A stretch of 64,000 nucleotides of DNA from Lachnospiraceae bacterium UBA1683 (GTDB lineage Bacteria; Bacillota; Clostridia; Lachnospirales; Lachnospiraceae): the NCBI GenBank assembly GCA_002320245.1, contig DCKD01000093.1:1-64000 (forward strand), written 5' to 3'. Positions 41,686 to 50,161 of the stretch are shown piece after piece (within the stretch, counting starts at the first letter, position 1; every line of letters starts with the position of its first letter). Made by a program: the position numbers and the translations under genes. The notes beneath the pieces are model-generated. The model did not search any database. It worked only from the letters and a program-made list of their open reading frames with translations, and was not told the origin of the DNA.

Positions 41686-44168
41686 TACTGGAGCAGAGAA
41701 AAACAGAGATTGAAACAAAATTCCAAACACGTATGGAACTTGTGGGGGCATATGGAACACAGATTCAGAAGGAAGTCCGGAAACTGGACCGGGAGACCGG
41801 GCTGGCAGTCCGGTATCTGTATGCAACCATGCCGCTCAGCGATATTGCAGATTATGAGTTCCGGATATTCGAAGATTATGCAAGGCAGGGGATATTCCTA
41901 TGGAATCACGGAAAATTCAGCCGGAGTATACCGGAGGACCTGTTTTTAAATTATGTGCTGTACCACAGAGTGAATGAGGAAGATATCACCGTATGCAGAA
42001 GTTTCTTCTATTCACAAATCGAGGATGAAATCAATGCAGATTCTATGAAGGAGACAATCCTGAATCTAAATTACTGGTGTGCACGGGAGGCAACCTACCG
42101 AAGTACAGACGAAAGAACAGCAGGCCCGATGACGGTATATCGTTCTGCTTACGGAAGGTGCGGGGAGGAATCCACATTCACTGTCAGTGTGCTGCGAAGC
42201 GCCGGAATTCCTGCAAGGCAGGTATATGCACCACGCTGGTCCCATTGTGATGACAACCACGCATGGGTGGAAGTATGGTGCGATGGGGAATGGTATTTTC
42301 TGGGGGCATGTGAACCAGAAGAAATCCTCAACCGGGGATGGTTTACGAATGCCGCATCCCGTGCCATGATGATTCACTCCCGATGGTTCGACTACAAAGA
42401 AGGTGCAGATGAATTCTGCGGGAAAGAAGGCTGTGTGACACTGCACAATCAGTTAAAGCGCTATGCGGATACAAGAACCCTGCAAGTAACCGTTGTCGAT
42501 GCGGAGCAGATGCCGGTTGCGGGGGCGGCTGTAGATTTTGAAGTGCTCAATTATTGTGAATTTGTCCCCGTCGCATCGCTGGAAACAGGAGCGGATGGGA
42601 CTGTCAGCCTGACGACGGGAAAGGGAACGGTTCATCTGTATGTCCATAAGGGCGATTGTTATCAGGAAAAAGTGGTTGATTCCGGCACGGTACAGGCAAC
42701 GGTAATTTTGAGCAGGGAAAGTAGGAATGAACCTATCTGCGAAGAGTTTGACATGATAGCGCCGCTGGATACTCCGGTTCATACTGAATGCCCGTCAAAC
42801 GGACAAAAGCTGCGTGGAGCGATACGGCTGAAACATGCGGTCAGGCACAGGGAAGAAAAAGTAAACGGGTTTGTGCGGGATACGGAAGTTCTTGAGGAAA
42901 GCCGGGGAAACTATCCGGAGATTAAAAAGCTGATGGAATCTCAGGAACCACTGACAGAAAAAATCTGGCAGGTTTTAAGCAAGAAGGATTACAGGGATTG
43001 CAAGAGCAGTGTACTGCTGGAGCATATTCAGGAGTCCCGCGCATTTGAACAGGATTATGAACCGGATATTTTTGCATCGTATGTGCTTTCCCCAAGAATC
43101 TATATGGAGCCATTGACTGCTTACAGAAAAGAGCTGAAAGCTTGTTTCGACGAAAAAACAAGAGCGGCCTTCCGCAATGACCCGGTGAAAATCTGGGACT
43201 ATATCCAACAGACAGTGGAAGAGCTGCCAGAGGAAGAATTTCCTCATCTGACCACGTCTCCGGTGGGGGTAATGAAAATCAAAAAAGCAGGCAGCCTGTC
43301 CAAAAAAATACTGTTTACCGCGATCTGCCGCACCTTTGGGATTGCCGCAAGAATCAATGAGGAAACCCTTGCAGCAGAATATTACCGCGGGGGAGTTTTT
43401 GTTCCGGTAGAAAAAGGGGATGAGAAGACGGAGCGGCTTCGATTGGTATCTGAAGATACAGAGGTGATTTGGAAATACGGTGAGAACTGGACGTTGGCAA
43501 AATTAACCAATGGTGTATTCCGTACATTGAAACTGCAGAACTTAAATTGGGACAACGGTGTGCTCTGTCTGCCGCTTGCCAAAGGAACCTACCGTCTCAT
43601 TACCGGAAACCGTCTCCCGAACGGGAATATCTTTGCCGTGAAGCAGGTGGTGGCACTTGGAGACGGTCAGGAGAAAGAGTTGCTGGTTCTTCTTCGTAAA
43701 GCACAGTTTTCTGATATTCTGGAGGAGATAGCGGTCAATGATTTTGAAGTCAGGACGGAGCACAATGAGTTGGTGTGTGCAGAGTCTTTACTGAGAGGAA
43801 AGGATTCTATCGTGATATTCCTGGAGGAAGGAAAAGAACCGACGGAACATATTCTAAACGAGCTCTACGAGAACAGTTCTGATTTGAATCAGATGGGAAT
43901 CCCAATCTATTTGATTGTCCGCGGGGAAGAGGCGTTTCAGAATCCGGCATTACAGCGGACAATGGGCAGGTTGGAGAACGTACGGTTTTATTTTGATGAT
44001 TTCACGAATTTGCCGGAAACGCTGGCGAGGAGAATGTATGTGGAACCGGAGAAGTTTCCGCTTGTGATTGTATTTAAGAAAGGGCTTACCGGAGTTTATG
44101 CTGCAAGTGGATACAATGTCGGAACTGGTGAGATGCTTCTGAAAATTGTGAGAAATCTCAGGAAGTAA
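41682..44168 (+). CDS. Large cytosolic transglutaminase-like (peptidase) protein
   Basis: An 828-residue protein with no signal peptide. Residues about 130-215 form a transglutaminase core with C160 in SAYGRCGEES and H193 in DDNHAWVEVW. The third acidic residue is not where expected (YFLGACEPEE); E211 may serve. Residues 265-340 look like an Ig/carboxypeptidase-regulatory domain (LQVTVVDAEQMPVAGAAVDF). A second helical section (430-520) and a beta-rich region follow, and the last 130 residues resemble a thioredoxin-like fold without a CxxC pair. It overlaps the M17 gene by four bases, indicating coupled function; peptide hydrolysis or amide cleavage in glycopeptides is a reasonable guess. Confidence 0.82.
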   Translation: MILEQRKTEIETKFQTRMELVGAYGTQIQKEVRKLDRETGLAVRYLYATMPLSDIADYEFRIFEDYARQGIFLWNHGKFSRSIPEDLFLNYVLYHRVNEEDITVCRSFFYSQIEDEINADSMKETILNLNYWCAREATYRSTDERTAGPMTVYRSAYGRCGEESTFTVSVLRSAGIPARQVYAPRWSHCDDNHAWVEVWCDGEWYFLGACEPEEILNRGWFTNAASRAMMIHSRWFDYKEGADEFCGKEGCVTLHNQLKRYADTRTLQVTVVDAEQMPVAGAAVDFEVLNYCEFVPVASLETGADGTVSLTTGKGTVHLYVHKGDCYQEKVVDSGTVQATVILSRESRNEPICEEFDMIAPLDTPVHTECPSNGQKLRGAIRLKHAVRHREEKVNGFVRDTEVLEESRGNYPEIKKLMESQEPLTEKIWQVLSKKDYRDCKSSVLLEHIQESRAFEQDYEPDIFASYVLSPRIYMEPLTAYRKELKACFDEKTRAAFRNDPVKIWDYIQQTVEELPEEEFPHLTTSPVGVMKIKKAGSLSKKILFTAICRTFGIAARINEETLAAEYYRGGVFVPVEKGDEKTERLRLVSEDTEVIWKYGENWTLAKLTNGVFRTLKLQNLNWDNGVLCLPLAKGTYRLITGNRLPNGNIFAVKQVVALGDGQEKELLVLLRKAQFSDILEEIAVNDFEVRTEHNELVCAESLLRGKDSIVIFLEEGKEPTEHILNELYENSSDLNQMGIPIYLIVRGEEAFQNPALQRTMGRLENVRFYFDDFTNLPETLARRMYVEPEKFPLVIVFKKGLTGVYAASGYNVGTGEMLLKIVRNLRK

Positions 44169-44198
44169 AAAACAGGAATAATGTGAGGTGGTAAGAAG

Positions 44199-44963
44199 AT
44201 GGAGAAAATAGCAGAAATATGCTGCGGAAGTTTTGAGGACGCGAAGCAGGCGGCCTTAGGCGGGGCAAAACGGATTGAATTAAATTCCGCGCTTTTTATG
44301 GGAGGGTTAACCCCCAGTATTGGTACGTTAAAGCTCGTCAAAGAACAGTGCCATCTTGATGTGGTGGCTATGGTCCGTCCGAGGGGCGCCGGATTTTGCT
44401 ATTCTGAACTGGAATATGAAACAATGCTGGAAGACTGCCGTATACTTTTGGAGAATGGGGCTGACGGAATCGCATTTGGTTTCCTGAATCCGGATTGTTC
44501 GGTTGATGTCGGACGGACAAAGGAATTTACGGCTCTAATCCACTCTTATAGGAAAGTGGCTGTATTTCACCGTGCCTTTGATTGCGTGGAAAATCCATAT
44601 GCGTCAATCGAACAGATCATTGATGCAAAGGTGGACCGTGTGCTGACAAGCGGACTCAGGGAAAAAGCATGGGAGGGGATTCCGGTCATTGCCGGGCTGC
44701 AGAAAAGGTACGGCAGTGCCATTCAGTTGCTGGCGGGCAGCGGAATCCACGCGGGAAATGCAGCAAAAATCATGGAGCAGACAGGGATTTCACAGGTACA
44801 CAGTTCCTGCAAAGATTGGCATATTGATTCGACAACAAAGGGAAACCACGTGTCCTACGCTTATGCGTGCGGGAAGTTCGAAAGCTCCTATGATGTAGTT
44901 TCCCGGGTATTGGTACAAAAACTTGTACGGGTGGTGGAAAAACAGTATGAACATTACAAATAA
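44199..44963 (+). CDS. cutC: CutC-family TIM-barrel protein
   Basis: A 254-residue protein of the CutC family, historically linked to copper tolerance though the biochemical role is disputed. It starts EKIAEICCGSFEDAKQAALGGAKRIELNSALFMGGLTPS in pattern, then DVVAMVRPRGAGFCYS and the signature FHRAFDCVENPYASIEQII and ILTSG-like RVLTSGLREKAWEGI. Typical bacterial length. Ribosome binding site GTGAGGTGG. The placement after sugar import, fucosidase and peptidase genes fits better with a sugar or glycoconjugate role than with copper. Overlaps the next gene by 17 bases. Confidence 0.92.
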   Translation: MEKIAEICCGSFEDAKQAALGGAKRIELNSALFMGGLTPSIGTLKLVKEQCHLDVVAMVRPRGAGFCYSELEYETMLEDCRILLENGADGIAFGFLNPDCSVDVGRTKEFTALIHSYRKVAVFHRAFDCVENPYASIEQIIDAKVDRVLTSGLREKAWEGIPVIAGLQKRYGSAIQLLAGSGIHAGNAAKIMEQTGISQVHSSCKDWHIDSTTKGNHVSYAYACGKFESSYDVVSRVLVQKLVRVVEKQYEHYK

Positions 44964-45825
44964 GAAGAAAGACAGAAAGTTAAAGCGGTATGCAATTACA
45001 TTTTTTGCAGTATTGGGCTCCGCCCTGATACAGGCTTATGTGATTCAGGTATTCATCACGCCCTCCAATCTGCTGTCCAGCGGATTCACCGGAGTCGCGA
45101 TTTTACTGAATAAGATTGCAGCGCTGTATCATATGGATTTGTCAATCTCGCTTTTTATGGTCCTTTTGAATTTGCCGGTTGCAATGTTATGCTATCGGAG
45201 TATTACTCCCAAGTTTACGATATTTTCATTGCTTCAGGTGTTTCTGGCAAGTATGTTCCTGAAAGTTTTTTCATTTGCACCGCTGTTTGATGACCTTGTC
45301 CTGAATGTTATTTTCGGGGGATTTCTATATGGAGTCGGAACGGTAATTGCATTAAAAGGAAATGCATCGACCGGAGGAACGGACTTTGTGGCACTTCTTA
45401 TTTCCAATAAATGCGGGAAATCCATATGGGAATATGTATTTGTATTCAACTGTGTGATATTGTGTATTTTCGGAGTTATGTTTGGCTGGTCCCATGCAGG
45501 GTACTCCATTCTGTTTCAGTTCATTGCCACAAAAGTCATTTCTGCATTCCATCACCGCTATGACCGGGTAACACTATTGGTCACTGCAGAAAAAGGCTCG
45601 GAAATCATAGAAGCATATATTGCCGAATACCGGCACGGAATCTCGAAAATCGAAGCGACAGGCGGATACAGTAAAAAGAAGATGGAGCTGTTGCATACAG
45701 TGGTATCCTCTTATGAAGTACCGGACATTGTGCGGCTGATGAAGAGCGTAGATTCCCATGTGATTATCAATATGCTGAAAACAGAAAACTTTTTCGGCGG
45801 GTTCTATCAAAGCCCGCTGGAGTAG
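44947..45825 (+). CDS. YitT-family membrane protein (DUF161/DUF2179)
   Basis: A 292-residue membrane protein of unknown function. Five to six hydrophobic helices fill residues 15-205 (ITFFAVLGSALIQAYVIQVF; the repeated GFLYGVGTVIALKGNASTGGTDFVALLI block). A cytoplasmic C-terminal DUF2179 domain follows (VTLLVTAEKGSEIIEAYIAE and MLKTENFFGGFYQ). The ATG at 44947 lies inside the end of cutC, after GGGTGGTGG. Last gene of the run before composite repeat B. Confidence 0.9.
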   Translation: MNITNKKKDRKLKRYAITFFAVLGSALIQAYVIQVFITPSNLLSSGFTGVAILLNKIAALYHMDLSISLFMVLLNLPVAMLCYRSITPKFTIFSLLQVFLASMFLKVFSFAPLFDDLVLNVIFGGFLYGVGTVIALKGNASTGGTDFVALLISNKCGKSIWEYVFVFNCVILCIFGVMFGWSHAGYSILFQFIATKVISAFHHRYDRVTLLVTAEKGSEIIEAYIAEYRHGISKIEATGGYSKKKMELLHTVVSSYEVPDIVRLMKSVDSHVIINMLKTENFFGGFYQSPLE

Positions 45826-45828
45826 GTC

Positions 45829-45936
45829 CGAATGGGGACGTTAAAGGCGAATGGGGACGTAGTAAAGTGCAACTTTACTACGTCCCCATTCGCGTGTTAG
45901 GGTGTCCCTTTTCGCATTCAGGGGTGTCCCCTTTTG
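45829..45936. repeat. Composite repeat: GGGGACGTAGTAAA hairpin plus GGGACACCC units, copy B (inverted)
   Basis: A hairpin with perfect 22-bp arms at 45847-45893 (GCGAATGGGGACGTAGTAAA-GT, three-base loop) preceded by a half unit (CGAATGGGGACGT, 45830) and followed by two units in the form GGGTGTCCCTTTTCGCATTC, the reverse complement of the units in copy A. Element order and orientation are inverted relative to 32101-32213, so the two copies are inverted repeats 13.6 kb apart. It starts four bases after the yitT-like stop codon. Confidence 0.88.
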
Positions 45937-45955
45937 AAGAAATACCTGCCGCCAC

Positions 45956-45984
45956 TTGACATCTCATAGAAAAAACAGCACAAT
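45956..45984 (+). promoter_or_regulatory. Probable promoter of the hydrolase operon
   Basis: TTGACA (45956-45961), 17 bases, CACAAT (45979-45984), 32 bases before the ATG at 46016. The -35 box is perfect, the -10 box matches four of six. Confidence 0.6.
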
Positions 45985-46015
45985 ATACTTAAAATATAAG
46001 ACAACGGAGAAGAAC

Positions 46016-47008
46016 ATGGCGATTAATGCAACGGCAAAAAGAATTTTGAAGGCGTTATCTTTTGACGGTATTGAGGTAGAGGCATCCCGGAATCTGGCAG
46101 ATTTGAAAAAACTGGACCCGATGAAGATTTTTTATAAAACAGTAGACGAGAAGATTTATAACGGCGGTCACGAAGTTCCGGTGCGGATTTTTTTCCCGAA
46201 TGAAACCGCGTTTCGATGTTATGGCGGAAAGATGAGACAGTCGGAAGAATCGGAAGAGGTAAAAGTGCTGCTTTTTATTCATGGCGGCGGATGGGTTACG
46301 GAGAGTATTGATAATTATGAACGCATCTGCGCCCGTCTGGCGAATGCGACCGGACAGTATGTTATGGCAGTGGAGTACCGTCTGGCGCCGGAGCATAAGT
46401 TCCCGTCCGGGTTAGAGGACTGCTATGCGGTTGCAAAAGCTCTGTATGCGAGGCAGTTTATTTTGAAGGCGGAGCCGGAAAATATTACGCTGATTGGAGA
46501 CAGCGCAGGCGGCAATTTGTCTGCTGCATTATCTCTTCTGGCAAGAGACCGGGGAGAGTTCCTTCCGAAACGCCAGATTTTAATTTATCCGGCGACATAC
46601 AATGATTATTCCGGGAAGTCCCCGTTTCTGTCTGTGCGGGAAAATGGAGCGGAGTATCTGCTGACAGCGGGAAAGATGCAGGATTACATTGATTTGTATG
46701 CAAGAGACGAAGCGGACAAGCAGAACCCGTATTTTGCACCGTATCTGGCGCAGAATTTACAAAATCAGCCGGATACGTTGATTCTGACGGCAGAGTTTGA
46801 CCCGCTGCGGGACGAGGGGGAGGCTTACGGGCGAAAGCTCATGGAGGCCGGAAATCATGTGGAAATGCATCGAATCAAAGACGCGCTCCACGGATTTTTT
46901 GCATTGGGGATTAAACATTTCCATGTGCAGGAAAGTTTTGAATACATCAATGAGTTTTTAAGGGGGACGGGCAGTGAAACAGAAGAGACCACACTGGAGA
47001 AGGCTTGA
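46016..47008 (+). CDS. Alpha/beta hydrolase (HSL-type esterase family)
   Basis: A 330-residue serine hydrolase. LLFIHGGGWVTESIDNY is the oxyanion HGGG motif near residue 90, LIGDSAGGNLSAALSLL carries the nucleophilic serine (GDSAG) near 160, and DALHGFFALG supplies the histidine near 290; the aspartate is probably in LTAEFDPLRDEGEAY. The first 60 residues are a helical cap. No signal peptide. It overlaps the following gene by 35 bases, which encodes an acyltransferase-like membrane protein, so both may act on the same lipid or ester. Confidence 0.9.
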   Translation: MAINATAKRILKALSFDGIEVEASRNLADLKKLDPMKIFYKTVDEKIYNGGHEVPVRIFFPNETAFRCYGGKMRQSEESEEVKVLLFIHGGGWVTESIDNYERICARLANATGQYVMAVEYRLAPEHKFPSGLEDCYAVAKALYARQFILKAEPENITLIGDSAGGNLSAALSLLARDRGEFLPKRQILIYPATYNDYSGKSPFLSVRENGAEYLLTAGKMQDYIDLYARDEADKQNPYFAPYLAQNLQNQPDTLILTAEFDPLRDEGEAYGRKLMEAGNHVEMHRIKDALHGFFALGIKHFHVQESFEYINEFLRGTGSETEETTLEKA

Positions 47009-48851
47009 CAATGCGGCGAAATTATTCTCGGCAGCAAGCACGAAACATGACACAAGAGTTTTTCGTTTTTACTGTGAATTGAAAGAAGAGGTATGCCCGG
47101 AAGTATTGCAGCAGGCATTGGACATTACGGTGGAAACATTTCCCATATTCCTGTCGGTACTCAGGAAAGGATTGTTCTGGCATTATCTGGAGCCGAGCAG
47201 TCAGCGTCCGGAAGTGAGGGAAGAGTACCGGGAACCTTGCAGCAGGCTTTATATCCGGGATAAGCAAACCTTATTATTTGAGGTTACTTATTATAAGAAA
47301 CGAATCAATTTTGAAGTGTTCCATGTGCTGACAGACGGAACCGGAGCAACAGAATTTTTGCGGGAACTGGTGAAAAATTATCTGTATCTGGCACACCAGG
47401 ATGACGGGCTGGCACAGGTCTCATTGCAGCCGGAAGAGATGACGATACAAGACCAGGAGGATGACAGTTTCCTGAAATATTATTCCAAAACCATGAAACG
47501 CCCGATAAAAAGGAAACCACGGGCATTTCAGATGAAAAAGCACAGAAAAGATAATCAGCAATTGCAGGTGCGCGAAGGAGTTGTCTCTGTCAAAGAGATA
47601 CTGAAACGTAGCCGTGAACTTGGGGTGTCGATGACAGTGTTCCTGACGACTGCACTGATTATGGCGATTCATAAAGAAATGTCGAAGATGCAGGAGCGCC
47701 GGCCGGTTGTGCTGATGGTACCGGTGAATCTGAGAAAATTTTTCCCGTCGGCATCTATGCTGAATTTCTTCAACTGGATTGAGCCGGGGTATGATTTCTC
47801 AAAGGGGACAGTCCCCAACGCAAAAGGGACAGTCCCCTCTGAAGACACCACCTCTGTAGTATCCTCAGAAGTCCCTTTTGAAACGGTGCTGGAGTCAGTG
47901 AAACAATATTTTCAGGAGAATCTGACGAAGGAGAAGATGGCAGAGCATATGAGCGAGTTGATTTCTTTGGAAATGCATCCGATTCTGCGTCTCGCACCGC
48001 TGGAATTGAAGAACTTATGCATTCATGCCGGAGCAAAGTTTTCGGAGAAAAATGTGACGGCAATCTTGTCGAATATGAGTGTGGTGCAGATGCCGCCGGA
48101 GTATGTGTCGTATATTGAGCGGTTCGGCGTGTATACGAGCACTCCGAAAATGGAATTATGTCTGTGTTCCTTTCAGGACAAGCTGTCACTCGGATTCACG
48201 TCGCGGTTTGACACAGAAAATATCCAACGGAATTTTTACCGTATTCTGCGGGAACAGGGGATTGAATCGGAAAAAATCAAACCGGACTTCCCGGAGCCGG
48301 GTGTGCCGGGTGAACTGGAGATGAAAGTGTACAAAATCTTTACGTTCTGCTGTCTGGCACTGGCAGCGTTTTTGATTGTGACGGACATCAATTATCATCC
48401 GCGGGTCCGTTGGACCTTATTTACCGCAGGGGGCGTCGCGAGTATGTGGCTTGCGTCATCCATTGGATTCTTCAAGCGGTATAATCTGCTGAAAAATGCG
48501 ATGTGGCAGCTTTTGATTGTAACGGGAGCCTGTTTTGTATGGGACTGGCTGACCGGCTGGCATGGGTGGTCGGTGGATTTGGTTCTGCCGATTGTCAGCA
48601 TTGGCATTTTAATATCGATGGTAATCATTTCGGCGGTACAGAAATATCAGGCGAAGGAATATATGATTTACCTTGTCATGGCAGCAGGATATGGAATGAT
48701 TCTTCCGTTTATCCTGTTGCTTACAGGGGCAGTGCATAAGCGGATACCGAGTATGTTTGGCAGCCTATTCTGTTTTTTGTTCCTGATTGGGCTGATTTTA
48801 TTCAAAGGAAAAGAATTTTGGGAAGAGATGCAAAAAAAATTTCATGTCTGA
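46974..48851 (+). CDS. Condensation-domain (alcohol acetyltransferase-like) membrane protein
   Basis: A 625-residue protein. Residues 1-430 resemble the chloramphenicol-acetyltransferase/condensation fold (WRRLDNAAKLFSAASTKHDTRVFRFY; FEVFHVLTDGTGATEFL with the HxxxDG motif near 115; VPVNLRKFFPSASMLNFFNW). Residues 440-610 contain five to six membrane helices, resembling DUF6320. Residues about 277-302 are an insertion coded by a GGGACAGTCCC repeat pair, giving KGTVP twice. The start is GTG at 46974, after AAGGGGGACGG. It is coupled to the upstream hydrolase. Acyl transfer to a lipid or glycan is likely; the substrate is unknown. Confidence 0.82.
   Translation: MKQKRPHWRRLDNAAKLFSAASTKHDTRVFRFYCELKEEVCPEVLQQALDITVETFPIFLSVLRKGLFWHYLEPSSQRPEVREEYREPCSRLYIRDKQTLLFEVTYYKKRINFEVFHVLTDGTGATEFLRELVKNYLYLAHQDDGLAQVSLQPEEMTIQDQEDDSFLKYYSKTMKRPIKRKPRAFQMKKHRKDNQQLQVREGVVSVKEILKRSRELGVSMTVFLTTALIMAIHKEMSKMQERRPVVLMVPVNLRKFFPSASMLNFFNWIEPGYDFSKGTVPNAKGTVPSEDTTSVVSSEVPFETVLESVKQYFQENLTKEKMAEHMSELISLEMHPILRLAPLELKNLCIHAGAKFSEKNVTAILSNMSVVQMPPEYVSYIERFGVYTSTPKMELCLCSFQDKLSLGFTSRFDTENIQRNFYRILREQGIESEKIKPDFPEPGVPGELEMKVYKIFTFCCLALAAFLIVTDINYHPRVRWTLFTAGGVASMWLASSIGFFKRYNLLKNAMWQLLIVTGACFVWDWLTGWHGWSVDLVLPIVSIGILISMVIISAVQKYQAKEYMIYLVMAAGYGMILPFILLLTGAVHKRIPSMFGSLFCFLFLIGLILFKGKEFWEEMQKKFHV
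47804..47837. repeat. GGGACAGTCCC-family repeat inside a coding sequence
   Basis: Two direct units, GGGGACAGTCCCC (47804-47816) and GGGACAGTCCCC (47826-47837), 22 bases apart in the same orientation. Both are read in the same frame as KGTVP, and the surrounding frame remains open. It lies in a poorly conserved loop of the condensation-like domain. Confidence 0.88.
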
Positions 48852-49152
48852 ATGAAAAATCTATTTGAAACGGACTGTATCCGGGAATCAATTTATGATA
48901 TGATGGGATTACAGCGTCAAAAGCTATCTCACACGTCGTGCCTGCATGTAAGTGGGAGAATGGATTTATGGCACGCCCCTACATGAAGAAGTGGAGAAGA
49001 GGCTCCGCGAATTCCGAATGTGGGGCAGGATTGTGGGAGCTGCAAAGCAGCGAAACAATCCGTAAGTAGTTTTGACGATTTAATCATGACAGTAGTACTC
49101 ATAGCAGTATTACGAATAAGAGACTCAATATGTGATAAGGAAGGAAACGAAA
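48852..49152. other. Upstream region of the pyrimidine operon
   Basis: About 300 bases. TATGAT boxes at 48894-48904, and TTGACG at 49072 are possible promoter parts without good partners. The middle holds short inverted repeats (GCTGCAAAGCAG at 49039, CGTGCCTGCATG / CATG). No PyrR-binding consensus, riboswitch or reading frame recognised. Confidence 0.35.
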
Positions 49153-50079
49153 ATGATTAACAAACTGGTAGAAAAGATTAAGAAAACAAACGCGCCAATC
49201 GTAGTAGGATTGGATCCGATGCTGAATTATATTCCGGAGCAGGTGCAGAAGAAGGCATTTGCAGAATACGGAGAGACTTTGGAGGGAGCGGCAGAGGCAA
49301 TCTGGCAGTTCAACAAAGAAATTGTGGACAAGACTTATGATTTGATTCCTGCTGTCAAACCTCAGATTGCGATGTATGAGCAGTTTGGGATTCCGGGGCT
49401 TGAGGCATTCAGGAAAACGGTAGACTATTGTAAATCCAAAGACCTTGTTGTTATCGGGGATATCAAGCGCGGGGATATCGGTTCTACCTCTGCGGCTTAT
49501 GCAGTAGGACATCTTGGAAAAGTAAAAGTCGGAAGTAAAGAGTATGTTCCGTTTGATGAAGATTTTGCAACGGTCAATCCGTATCTCGGATCTGACGGAG
49601 TAAAACCATTTATTGAAGTATGCAAGGAAGAGAAAAAAGGACTATTCATTCTCGTGAAGACATCCAATCCGTCCAGCGGGGAATTCCAGGACCGTCTGAT
49701 AGACGGACGTCCGCTGTATGAGCTGGTCGGTGAAAAAGTTGCCGAGTGGGGTGCTGACTGCATGGGCGATGAGTACAGCTACATCGGAGCTGTTGTCGGA
49801 GCAACTTATCCGGAGATGGGAAAAGTCCTTCGTAAGGTGATGCCGAAATCTTACATTCTTGTACCAGGATACGGCGCACAGGGCGGACAGGGCAAAGACC
49901 TTGTACATTTCTTCAATGAAGACGGGCTGGGAGCCATCGTGAATTCTTCCCGCGGAATCATTGCGGCATATAAGCAGGACGCGTATGCAAAGTTCGGGGC
50001 GGAGAATTTCGGAGATGCGTCCAGGGCTGCAGTAGAGACAATGGCGGCAGACATTAATGGCGCGCTGGAAAACAGATAA
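49153..50079 (+). CDS. pyrF: Orotidine 5'-phosphate decarboxylase, type 2
   Basis: Last step of UMP synthesis. A 308-residue decarboxylase of the longer type 2 subfamily: APIVVGLDPMLNYIPEQ at the N-terminus, VIGDIKRGDIGSTSAAYAVGHLG with the catalytic K and D residues, and FILVKTSNPSSGEFQD. LVPGYGAQGGQGKDL forms the phosphate-binding loop. ATG at 49153 follows AAGGAAGGAAAC. First gene of the pyr cluster. Confidence 0.96.
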   Translation: MINKLVEKIKKTNAPIVVGLDPMLNYIPEQVQKKAFAEYGETLEGAAEAIWQFNKEIVDKTYDLIPAVKPQIAMYEQFGIPGLEAFRKTVDYCKSKDLVVIGDIKRGDIGSTSAAYAVGHLGKVKVGSKEYVPFDEDFATVNPYLGSDGVKPFIEVCKEEKKGLFILVKTSNPSSGEFQDRLIDGRPLYELVGEKVAEWGADCMGDEYSYIGAVVGATYPEMGKVLRKVMPKSYILVPGYGAQGGQGKDLVHFFNEDGLGAIVNSSRGIIAAYKQDAYAKFGAENFGDASRAAVETMAADINGALENR

Positions 50080-50161
50080 AAATATGAAAAACCAGAGGAC
50101 AGGAGATGAGGGCGGATGTCCGGCATCTCCTGTGGAAAAGCAGGAAACAGGAGAAAATAGA

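Noticed and set aside
48852..49152. PyrR-type attenuator ahead of pyrF
   Set aside because: No PyrR-binding consensus or mutually exclusive terminator/antiterminator pair could be identified by eye.
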